Assembly (NCBI GenBank): GCA_030386875.1
Contig: CM059576.1
Location: 12,305,058-12,369,057 of the forward strand
Direction: 5' to 3'
From: Morinoia aosen
Lineage: Eukaryota; Arthropoda; Malacostraca; Amphipoda; Talitridae
Length of the DNA stretch: 64,000 nucleotides
A model generated the notes under the pieces. The model saw nothing but the letters and a program-made list of their open reading frames with translations, was not told the DNA's origin and made no database searches. This document shows positions 22,121-31,615 of this stretch, one piece after another (within the stretch, counting starts at the first letter, position 1; each line of letters starts with the position of its first letter). The translations under genes were made by a program, and so were the position numbers.

Positions 22121-23750
22121 AGTGCGCTCCAGACAGTCTTGAGGGTAGGATGTATGTCTTAACTGCTCCGTCGTCATGTTCTCATGCGTATTCTCAATCC
22201 AAAAAGTCTCTCCTGATTTGGAAAAGTGGATGAAGGCTAAAGTTTTCACATTGATAGATTTATTGAAAGCAAAGCGTCAGTCTGATTGTATTTATCACGG
22301 CTGTAAATATAATTTTTTTATCAAGAACTATCGCTGAAATGATCTGTAGCTGAAATGATTTTCGATCTAATTCAAAAGTAATTACCTCTAACAATAGTAA
22401 CACAAATTGTTCGCTGTCATGCTATTATTAACACAAGATGGCTCGTGATAGGACTTAGACTGATATAATTTTTGTTCTTATATCTATTTCCTGTTATCAG
22501 ACTCTACCGCGCATATTTCATTTATTTTGGTCTCTATATACATCTGATGGGCAAGTTATATTTCGTTATTCCTTGGTTTGGGCATTAACAACAACGTCAT
22601 AAAAGAAGCTATATCTGCGCGAAGTTTTATAGATTTGCCTCCATTCCTTATTAAACCAATTGACACATTCGTTTCTGCCAAGACACTTGGCCTTCGTTTA
22701 AGAAGTAATTCTTGAATTCTCCACAAATACGTTGATATCTTATGCCGGCCTCCGTGAAATAGTTTACAGGTTAAAAATAACATCTTCTTTTTTGCACGTA
22801 CCTTGAATTACATTTCGACATCCTCACTCAGTCACTGTTATCTCCAGTATTGCCGATTTTTTTTCTGATTGTATAAAACCTCCATGAAAACGTACCAAAA
22901 ATTGTTAAAGTGTACCAAATCTATTTAACTAGCAATAAAACGAAAATTTTAAGGCTCTACCTACTTTTCCTGTTTGGATGAAATTTTTTCCTCCTCTTCT
23001 TCCTTCATCTGCAAACTTTTTTCATTTAATTTGTCGACTAAGCTACCGTGGTGGTTCCAATTTGTGCAATCTATGTTCTCTAACGTAAATTTTGATCGCA
23101 TTCGTGCATTTAGTCTTGCTCATTTTAACGAAATCCTGTTTTTTTGCTTTTATGTAGTTATGGTCAAAAAATTCTCTAGCTGCAGCAAAATAATGCGGTT
23201 TGACAAACGCTGTTTCCATGAACTCGGGAAGCAGCGAGCAACAAAGCTGCGTACCAGAATTTTTCAGACACAATTTCTGTCTTGAAAGGAGCATCTTGAA
23301 CAAACAGTTCTCGCCACTTCATCTTTATCTTTTCATGCTGCTCTTCTTTCACGAAATTGGAGAAATGCATTGAATATGGTATTATTGAATTACATTTATT
23401 AAGATCTTTCAATCCAAACTCTTCTATTTTTTTGGTACATATTTTGTTGACATTTCCCAGGAGAATTTCTTTCTGCAGCAGCACTAAATTAAATCTCATT
23501 TATATTGACATAGTTTGTGGGGTTGCCTACATTTATTTTGCGATTACTGTCATTCGAAATCAACAGATTCCTTTTTATGAAGTTGTCCATAATAAAATTC
23601 TCACTCCAGAGAAATTAAAATTCATTTTTGTAAGGGGAACTTGTACATTTGCTGAACGCCCCAATTTCGGCTGCCCTGGGCATCTCACCCTCCGTCTAAA
23701 CGCAAGTGGGGAAGCTTGAGCGGGTGAGAGGGGTAGGGTGGGGGCGTCAC
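22121..23750 (-). other. Interior of the outer TIR element, unidentified minus ORFs
   Basis: Minus-strand readings at 22556-22783, 23043-23303 and 23176-23499 have protein-like composition (for example LEPPR and REFFDHNYIKAKKQDF). They overlap in different frames and show no motif I recognise. They may be remains of the outer element's own protein. At 23684-23704 a TCACCCTCCG.CTAAACGCA segment echoes the terminal repeat. Confidence 0.35.
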
Positions 23751-23787
23751 CCCGGGGAAGTCACCCTCCGTGTAAACCCAGCTTTAA

Positions 23788-26728
23788 GAGAACCAGCTAT
23801 GGCTGATAGCTGTCTTTTCTGATTCTCTCAATAATTTAATTGCTAAACCTAGAAATTGACAGCACCATGTTGTCTTTCCTAAAACCCTTGTGTTCTTCTA
23901 CCACTCCTGTTGTTCCACTACACGTTTCTTTTCAATTAGAAATCTTACTAAGAGAAATATGTTTTTTGTTTTGGTTTTGTCCCACTTTCCTGTCCTTTCT
24001 GATGTAACCAGGCTTTCATTTCCATCCATCTGGGATGGTTTCACTCTTCTCTACCTCCACACACTTTAAACTGTTCAATAATACACTAAGCATCATAGTT
24101 ACAGAACGTGAGCGGATTTCTGTCAGTTCTACCTTCCTTACCATTTTTCGAAACTTGTTGCCCTCTTCACGAATAATTCCATCTCCTATTTTAAGCTCAA
24201 ATTCGCTGCCTACTATGCTGACTTGATCCCACCGCGTTTTGACTGGTTTGAAGAGCTAGAACTACCAATGTTGAGGCTTTATTCTTCTCTTATTAACAGC
24301 TGCCACCGAAAACATAGGCAGTCGCAGTGCGAAAAGAGATGACGCCATAATATGGACTGTAAGGTTTCTATACTATTGATCCTGACTATCACATAATAAA
24401 AATATTATATTCAAGGATAATAACAAATTATGTAGGCAAATCATCATTTGTGTGAGAAAATAATTACGTACATTTAACGGACGATCCGAGTTTCAAACCT
24501 GAAAACTTAGAGGGCAGCGAACGGGATACACAGCTTAAGGTTAAGTTTGTATCATATGATTTAGGGTATATTAATTGTTTTTATTCGTAGTCCAATGAAG
24601 ACACAGCTTGTGACGAATCAAGACTGACGAAGTTTAGCTGAGATGGATTGCGATAGAGACGCAGTCATCTCTGTACTGGGCACAATTCGGGTAGAGCCAA
24701 AATATGAAATATTTTCCGCCCGTAAAAGGACACCGAAACATAAGTTCAAATTCCATCTCCTCGCTGTTTATTGGTTAAATTAAAGCATAGCTTTCTCGAC
24801 TAAACTGTATTTTGTTTATTGGTGAAATTCTACAATAAAGCGGACAACAGCGTGAACAATGATCAAGAAGTTCGCAGGTCAACCAAAGCTTAGGTTGGAA
24901 AGTAGTTTGATGAACCTAGTAGTTCATCAAAACTATGCGAGGGCAAGTGCAGTCCTCCTCAATTCGGCCGCAAACTAAAAGAAGCAGGTTATGGCACTAG
25001 ATATTCCATGCATCGAGTCCTCATGCACTCCTACTAAATGCATCACTCCTACTAAATTTGTTATCGTCATCAGTTTGTAATGTGGAAGATCTCAACAGAT
25101 GATTGTTCATGAGTGTTCATGGAATGTGTCTTTATGTCTTTTGTGAGAATTCTGAAGGGATACAGCCCATGGTATTTTCTGAGACATAGAAATTCGGCTC
25201 TGGGGTGTTACCCAAACAACGAAACGTTCAAGTTAGACGTTCTTAAAGTTTTGATGAAATCAGCATTTCACTCGATGCAAGCTCGGATTCAATCAAGATT
25301 TCATAAATATTTTTCAATATTTCTAAAAGTTTTAGTTTAATTTAAATCATCTCATTGTGTAAATGGCACTCGGAAAAATGAAAGATGTTTTCTAGGTTTA
25401 GAATAATTTCCGTATCTCCAAATCTCGGTGATAAGAAAACTATTTAAAAAAAAGAATGCAAATTGAATTAAGATCAATTCAATTAAGAAGATTATATGGA
25501 GTGCTGAACCCCGATTAAAAGATTTACATTAAATTTACAATAATTTCGATATTTTGCGAAGATTGGACTACTAAATTCAATTGGTTTTGCTCGAATGGGA
25601 GGTGCTCAGTGTTACAACGCTGCTTTACAGGGAGACTTCCCAAGGTAAGGTTGCATTGCGGTGCACAACTCTTCAGTGTCCGCAGTTGATGGTTAAAGAA
25701 GCCAGCACGGGAACCGCGGAGACCGAACCAAGAACACCTGCCACGAGCAGCAACACTATCAGTACCAGAGCCAAATCACGGTTGGAATCATAACGGACAC
25801 TATAACATTCACAATGCAACACCCTTAGACCGCAGAGATTCAACACAAGAAGTATGCAAGAATGGCGTACCTGTCAACATCGAAGAACCAGAACGGATGA
25901 GCTAGACAATGCAGGTTAGGCGAAAAATTAGACATAAATTACAGCAGACGGGAGCCCAGACTGACGCGCAGCAGACTCGCAAATGGTATACTAAGGGAAC
26001 GATAGAAAAGAACGATCATAAGAAGAATAACCAACAAACCGAGTAATAGAGCTCTCAACGTAACAAACGAACGTCACACCCGTAACTCACCCAAGTATAA
26101 TGTCATACTCGCTGGGCCGCAAACCATTTTAAGAAGTAATTTGAAAATTTAGCAGAAAAACATTAGGGTAGGAGGGTAGGTGTTCTGCTACAGGACAGCA
26201 AATATAGTAGGAAGATAGTTGCACTCGTGAAGGTCATAGCTCACAAGAAAATACAAGTGGAAGGTTCACTGTGCAGGTGTTAGCCCACCTCTAAGGTCAG
26301 AAACACTCTCCAGCGGAACTTAGATTTACATTTTAAACCCTACGGCATGCCAAATACAGGCCGTATTCCAGAGGTCTGCAGTTCAAAGTTTCGCTTCAAT
26401 GCACCGTAGCAAAATAGTTAAGGTTTTAAAAAGGCCGTAGCCCAAAGGCAGTAACCCGAATAGATTCAAGTTTTAAAACCCGAACACCTATAGTTTTTAA
26501 AATATAAAAACCTGAACAAAAGTTTAATGAAAAGAATTTCCATTCACACAAACACGAAAACCATTTAAAGATAAATGTAGCAGCAAGGTAGTAGGAGGTC
26601 GAGGGTCAGTGGCAGATCACGGCACAGCAGCGTCCCTAGTACACGTCGCCAACATGACGCCAGGCCACACAACCATCTCACGTGGCAGCAACAGAGGCAG
26701 CCCAACAGCACTGCTCGTTGAATAAGTA
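23788..26728. other. No supported gene
   Basis: AT-rich to 25.5 kb, then an A/C-rich zone. Short ORFs (24035-24226, 25113-25340, 25581-25793) lack motifs. No transposon ends were recognised. Confidence 0.45.
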
Positions 26729-26957
26729 GAACAACCTGACCTCACCGCTGCAACCCCAACCACACAAAGAAAAACTACAACAACCCGACCACACCGCTGC
26801 AACCCCAACCACACAAAGCAAAACTACAACAACCCGACAATACTGCTGCAACCCCAACCACACAGAGTAAAACTAAAACAACCCGACCACACCGCTGTAA
26901 CCCCAACCACACAAAGCAAAACTAGAATAACCCGACCACACCGCTGCAACCCCAATC
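26729..26957 (+). repeat. 49-bp tandem array, four full units plus partials
   Basis: Units start at 26748, 26797, 26846, 26895 and a partial at 26944. Each begins CTGCAACCCCAACCACACA and contains ACAACCCGACCACACCG. Spacing is exactly 49 bp, with point differences between units. It is A/C-rich on plus. Minus-strand ORFs over it are periodic artefacts. Confidence 0.92.
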
Positions 26958-27107
26958 AGACGTAGCCAAAAAATTACACCGGCCCACGCTACTGACCTAC
27001 AATGAGAAGCTATACGAGGCGCACGTGGGAAAAATTTACCACAGAATTCAGCTCCAACGTCTCGATGGTCGCTTGATTTTATCCTTACTCACTCAAACTC
27101 TGACCTT

Positions 27108-27240
27108 TTTCAGATCATTCTGAATTTCTTCGCGAGCCAAGAATAGTTGTTTCTTCACATTACGAACGATGTACCTCACAGTTGCCTCGGCCAATTTCCG
27201 GGGACGGTCACTCCTTGCAATATTTTCTGCTGTATATATA
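27108..27240 (-). pseudogene. Tc1-like transposase fragment (second HTH)
   Basis: The minus reading RPRKLAEATVRYIVRNVKKQ followed by LFLAREEIQNDLKKVRV is the GRPRKLS...TVRYIVRNVKK block of Tc1-type transposases. It ends in a stop right after KKVRV. No upstream HTH or downstream catalytic motif is nearby. It lies about 130 bp before the Gypsy 5' LTR and is unrelated to it. Confidence 0.7.
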
Positions 27241-27368
27241 TTCTCCACTTGCGTACTACACACTAACTGCATCACTGTACAATGTTTCTATACTTTTCAC
27301 CGTCTTTGTAAAGCTTTGTGATGCTATTGCTTGTTGTATTTGACATCTATTTTGTTTTACCCATTGGC

Positions 27369-27541
27369 TGTGCGAGTCTTGCCATCTATGTCTGTAGTTC
27401 TTGAGGCGTACCCTTTATAAGCTGTGCTCGCCCAGTTGTGGTGCTCAATCTTATCTCATACCTCCCTGTGCCAATGATACCTGGTTACCTACAATAAACT
27501 TTACCGCCAAGCTACTACCTGTGTTCATTAACCACCGTACA
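27369..27541 (+). promoter_or_regulatory. Gypsy 5' LTR (promoter and poly(A) signals)
   Basis: 173 bp. TTTATAA at 27414-27420 is a TATA-like box and AATAAA at 27493-27498 a polyadenylation signal, giving a compact U3-R-U5. It is immediately followed by the primer site beginning TTGGTGGACC. Confidence 0.85.
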
Positions 27542-27639
27542 TTGGTGGACCAGTCTGGATTGAACTCACGCGTTCGTGTATAACTAATTAAGAGTATAAC
27601 AAGTATTCCGGTGCTGAAAGGACAGTTTCAATGACTAAA

Positions 27640-28200
27640 GGGTGCGCCAGAGAAACTTACTTATTTGAAAGGTCAATAAAAGCAAAAGTACTGCAGTTAT
27701 TGTTTTATTGTCTTTTTTATTTGAGAATACAATATCCCAATTTTGTTTTACACTGTTTTGAAAATGACATCGGCTAAATGGCGACCCCCATTGCGCATAC
27801 ACTGAATAAGTCGATTTTTGAAGTAAACTATCCATCACATGGAATCCCATCACCGTTCAAACTTTGAGATTTGGCTCCACGCAATTTCTTTTTATGGGGT
27901 TATTTGAAATCGCTGGTTTATGTCGATCGACCACGGACAATAGCTCACCTCAAAAACAACATTCGCGATGCCATTGCCAACATACCGATTGATATGCTGC
28001 AAAGAGTGGACACGCACTTCAAAAATCGACTTAATCAGTGTATGCGCAATGGGGGTCGCCATTTAGCCGATGTCATTTTCAAAACAGTGTAAAACAAAAT
28101 TGGGATATTGTATTCTCAAATAAAAAAGACAATGAAACAATAACTGCAGTACTTTTGCTTTTATTGACCTTTCAAATAAGTAAGTTTCTCTGGCGCACCC
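27640..28200. mobile_element. Fold-back element derived from a mariner-type right end
   Basis: Two 185-bp inverted arms (27640-27824 and 28016-28200) are nearly identical and start GGGTGCGCCAGAGAAAC. Both arms contain the 3' end of a transposase gene. The 191-bp spacer carries the rest of that C-terminal coding fragment. So the left end of the parent element has been replaced by an inverted copy of its right end. TA follows the right end; the left flank reads TAAA. It interrupts the Gypsy leader. Confidence 0.9.
27871..28092 (+). pseudogene. Mariner-type transposase, C-terminal fragment
   Basis: PRNFFLWGYLKSLVYVDRPR, followed by the ANIPIDMLQRVDTHFKNRLN and RNGGRHLADVIFKT blocks, is the C-terminal portion of a Tc1/mariner superfamily transposase (D-F-F-L-W-G-x-L-K type). 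The third catalytic residue should lie just upstream, but that region is absent. The last third of the coding stretch lies in the right arm and is duplicated, inverted, in the left arm (27740-27824). It cannot encode a working enzyme. Confidence 0.75.
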
Positions 28201-29344
28201 TACTAGCAACCAACTTTGGCAACCACGACCTTCAGTTTTTGTCTTCGGTTTTCGTATACCAGTGGAGACGTTGGTGGAAGCTTACTCTGAATTTACCGTG
28301 TGGCTTAACGTCGGATCGCCGTTTCGCACAAGGATTTTAGTCTACGAGGCAGAAGATGACATTGAAATTGTGCTTGAGGTGACTATTAGTGCTGCACCCC
28401 CAGCAACGAGTAATGAGTAAAGGAACAAACATTTGAGTAAACAAGAACTTGGTGTGAGATACATTGCTACGTCCTAATTGAGTGGTAACAATCGTGCCAA
28501 AAACTGTAGCAGTACTAAGTGAACCGGGGTACCAAATTAAAAGTTACCATTATCATCGTGTATCATCAGAAACGTGGTACTCTGCCCACGACATTCTACA
28601 TAGACATCGGGTTTCCCAGCGGCAGCATACCTTCAGCAACAAGCAACGTACTCTGCAGTCTACATTCTTTTGCAGTTAAGTCCTTTTGAACATTTTTTTC
28701 TCAGTACGTGTGTGCCGAGAGCATTGCGGCTCGAGACTTTTTTTTCTGTCGCTGTGCACTGTATGCACTCAATGCTCCCAGACTCTGTCTCTGCCACTGC
28801 GGCACCCGCGCAACCCGCACTGCCAGTGCCAGACTGCCACTTGCCAGTAGCCTCAGTCTTTTCCTAAACGTTGTGAGAGTCGGACTGCGTCGAGTTCCCT
28901 TGGATTAGCTGTACAGACGTCAGATTTCATTTCAATGCCCAGAGTAAGTGTAAATTTTTGCTGTTGTGATTAGCAGGGTTGGTAAAAGGATTTAGGCGCA
29001 TTGATTTTGGTTATCCAGTGTTAAAGTAAAGGAATTTCGTTTTGTGCTGATTTTTCATCCGAGCTCTGTTCCTAGGTGTCTGGAGTGTTGCCAAGTTTTC
29101 TGTAGGGTACGGAAAGTTCTTTGTAGATTGAGGAATTTTTTCTGTAACAGTTCGAATTTCATCCTTTTCGAGGTTAACTTTCCGAGTACCAGGGAGAGTT
29201 TGATTGTGTATTTGTAATTTCATTTGTATTGCACGTGTATTTGAGATTTTAGAGGTGTATTATTATATTAATGTGATATTTTTCATTATTTCTGGCTGTC
29301 TTTGAGTGATTGTGAAATTCTGGAAGTGATTAACTAGTGTTTTT
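28201..29344 (+). other. Gypsy leader between primer site and gag
   Basis: With 27542-27639 this makes about 1.24 kb of untranslated leader. It includes a GC-richer C-repeat part (28795-28860) and several short upstream ORFs (28482-28679, 28670-28867). Packaging or internal translation signals may lie here, but none is recognisable by sequence alone. Confidence 0.5.
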
Positions 29345-30793
29345 ATGTCGGACACGTCGGATAGTGAAGAATTCCTCCGCACAGAACCCACAGTAACAAA
29401 AAGTGGTAGAATAAGTAAGCCTAGGGTTACTACTGTTGCTCAAAATACGACCATGACGACTCCGTCAACAAGTGCAGGTGTTAGCGGTAATGAGGACAGG
29501 ACTCAGTTAGCGAGGGACATCGCCGCAAACCTGCCTCCTGCAGTAGGAACCATAATGACGAACGCTGAATTACCGTTGTTTAAAGGGCGCAGACGCGGCC
29601 AGGATCCTGAGTTCCTAGAGAATAAGTCCTTTACTACGCACATACAAAATTTAAAAGCGTACATGACCCTGCTTCCAGACGTGACAAGTGACGAACGAAA
29701 GAAAGAGTTCCTGGTGAGGTCAGCCAACAAAAATGTAGGTGATTTTAATGCTGTGGTGACCAAGCTGGTCAACGCAGATTTGAATTATACGTTTGATCAA
29801 GTAGTTGAAATTCTCGATGACATTTATGTGTGCCGCGGCGAAATATCCATACAAGCCTTGGCATGCAATTTAAATGAATTGCAATTAATACGAAACAATG
29901 CGTTGGCAGCCCAACTAGTAACGGCTTTCTCAAAGATACGCAAATTGACGGAGAACATCCTGACTTCAACCACACTGGGTTGGCAACGACATCCTTATTA
30001 TCAGGCTTGCACGACTCAGGCAGAGCTGAAACGGTTTGTAGGTGACAGCATGTCCTACAGTCTAGCATTAATAATTTTAGGACCGTTATTGGACGAGTCA
30101 TTCGCTAGAAAAATTTTTGAACATCAGTTTAGCACCGCCGAGGAACTTTTAGCGAAGTTAATTTCCGCGGTCAGAAGTCAGGCGGAAACTAAAAAAATTC
30201 TCGCGTCGCAGTACGCAGTCAGAAACGATAGTGAAAGCTATTTAGCAGATGTAACCAGTGAGTTTGACGAATGTGTTGATGCGTCAGATCGTTTTCCAGA
30301 GAGTGAAGTGTTCTATGGGAGTGTAGGGAGCTACCGTAGGAGTCGTTCAGGAATACGAAGGATCACCCCTAGGCCCTGGTTGAGAAATCCTCGTGGTAGA
30401 GCGAGAGAATTTAGTGGTTACGTAGGAGATCGAGCCAATGGATCCTTGGAATGTAATATGATGAGAACAGATAATAATAGTTCTAGTGGTTCTGGTCAGG
30501 CTTCAGGACATTTTGCTAATCCCAAATATGAAGCAGGAACGAAAAAACGAGGTTTCCCATTTTGCAATTCATGTTCGGTTGTCGGACATTTCCAGTGTAG
30601 ATCTCAGAGAGGTCAGTTTTCAAGAGGATGCTTTGCGTGTGGTGGAACACATTTGGTAAATAATTGTAGAGCCACGGGAACTGAAATACGTAGTTATAAG
30701 TCTTATTTACGAGGTGGCAATGTAAACAGAGGTAGCACAACGCGCGGTAGGAGTGAAGTCCATTTTGCAGATGCCGAGCCAGGTGATTTTTAA
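29345..30793 (+). CDS. gag: Gag of the Gypsy element
   Basis: 482 codons from the ATG at 29345. An acidic Ser-rich start (MSDTSDSEEFL) is followed by a helical capsid region (about residues 75-300), an Arg/Gly-rich stretch (RPWLRNPRGRAREF), and two zinc knuckles near residues 403-440. These are CNSCSVVGHFQC, then CFACGGTHLVNNC, which is C-X2-C-X3-H-X4-C. Gag assembles particles and binds RNA. It ends with one UAA (30791-30793). The same frame stays open directly beyond it and runs into the protease, so stop readthrough, or a mutated sense codon, would join Gag to protease. Confidence 0.88.
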   Translation: MSDTSDSEEFLRTEPTVTKSGRISKPRVTTVAQNTTMTTPSTSAGVSGNEDRTQLARDIAANLPPAVGTIMTNAELPLFKGRRRGQDPEFLENKSFTTHIQNLKAYMTLLPDVTSDERKKEFLVRSANKNVGDFNAVVTKLVNADLNYTFDQVVEILDDIYVCRGEISIQALACNLNELQLIRNNALAAQLVTAFSKIRKLTENILTSTTLGWQRHPYYQACTTQAELKRFVGDSMSYSLALIILGPLLDESFARKIFEHQFSTAEELLAKLISAVRSQAETKKILASQYAVRNDSESYLADVTSEFDECVDASDRFPESEVFYGSVGSYRRSRSGIRRITPRPWLRNPRGRAREFSGYVGDRANGSLECNMMRTDNNSSSGSGQASGHFANPKYEAGTKKRGFPFCNSCSVVGHFQCRSQRGQFSRGCFACGGTHLVNNCRATGTEIRSYKSYLRGGNVNRGSTTRGRSEVHFADAEPGDF

Positions 30794-31615
30794 GCGAAAA
30801 CTAGGAACAAGAACTTGAATTTGATTGAGCCCGAGGTTGGCAGCACCCTCGTTAATCCTGCAGCTGTGGTCGAAAGTCCAGATACCACCGAGACAACCCA
30901 ATCCTTCATTGATCCCTTGTTCAAATGTGAAAATAGGTACAAATTATTACAAGACGAAGAGCTTGCGGATAGACAAGAACGAAGCAAAGCAGTTGAAGCC
31001 TATTTCTCCGTTTGTGTGGTAAAAGGAAATTTCAATAAAAGTGGCGCTGATTTGGTTGCGTTTAAAGAATGCAACAAACCTACAATAATCATAAAAAATA
31101 ATGATCAGTATTTGAGTGCTTTGCTAGACAGCGGTTCAGAAAAATGCCTAATAAGTTACAGGCAGGTTAAAAATTTGAACGAAGAAGTTAAGCCAAGTCG
31201 TTTAACGTTAAAAGGTATTAACGGTAAAAGTAACGTTAGCGGAGAGGTAGAGTTGTCTATTGCAATCCCAGGCACTGGCAGAGTAATTAAAACAAGTGCA
31301 CTGATAGTCAAGGAAGCGAAATTCCAATATGACCTAATTCTAGGCCGTGATGTTTTGAAGGATGCTATCATAAATTTTAAAAATAAAACACTTCATTGGG
31401 ATGATATTTCAATCCCCTTTTGCGAGTTTAACATGGAGCCTGTGCTAAGCAGAGAAGTAGTGATGAAAAAAATTGTAAACAGCGACTGTCTGATATCTGA
31501 TGTTGCTGTTGCGAGAAAGAGAGAGAGGGTCAGTCACCTGGCAAAAAATAATAACTGCAGAGAAAAGAAAAAATCCCCGCTGTTGCTGAGGCGTCACAGC
31601 ATCCGAGGCAGTTGA
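30794..31615 (+). CDS. Protease segment of the Gypsy element
   Basis: In the gag frame after the UAA; the first ATG is at 30815. The pepsin-like retroelement protease motif is ALLDSGSEKCLI, about 107 residues after that ATG. The ILGRDVL block typical of the C-terminal part of these proteases lies some 70 residues further on. The segment ends at 31615. Its last 60 bases overlap the RT frame, which lies at -1, and the overlap contains AAAAGAAAAAATCCCC (31561-31577), a plausible -1 slip site of G-AAA-AAA type. The enzyme would cleave the Gag-Pol polyprotein in particles. Confidence 0.8.
   Translation, partial: AKTRNKNLNLIEPEVGSTLVNPAAVVESPDTTETTQSFIDPLFKCENRYKLLQDEELADRQERSKAVEAYFSVCVVKGNFNKSGADLVAFKECNKPTIIIKNNDQYLSALLDSGSEKCLISYRQVKNLNEEVKPSRLTLKGINGKSNVSGEVELSIAIPGTGRVIKTSALIVKEAKFQYDLILGRDVLKDAIINFKNKTLHWDDISIPFCEFNMEPVLSREVVMKKIVNSDCLISDVAVARKRERVSHLAKNNNCREKKKSPLLLRRHSIRGS

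Larger units (their letters stand above)
12267..23787. mobile_element. Outer TIR DNA element (TA target), host of nested insertions
   Basis: The ends are AAGCTGGGTTTACACGGAGG at 12269 and its inverted match ending at 23785. The inverted match is perfect for about 35 bases and then degrades through a C-rich zone. Each end is flanked by TA (12267-12268 and 23786-23787), which fits a TA target duplication; a 3-bp TWA-type site is less well matched. With the two nested hAT insertions removed, the element would be about 1.84 kb. No transposase family is recognisable in 22113-23750, where minus-strand ORFs (22556-22783, 23043-23303, 23176-23499) are protein-like but unidentified. The superfamily is unassigned, and a non-autonomous element is likely. 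Confidence 0.8.
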
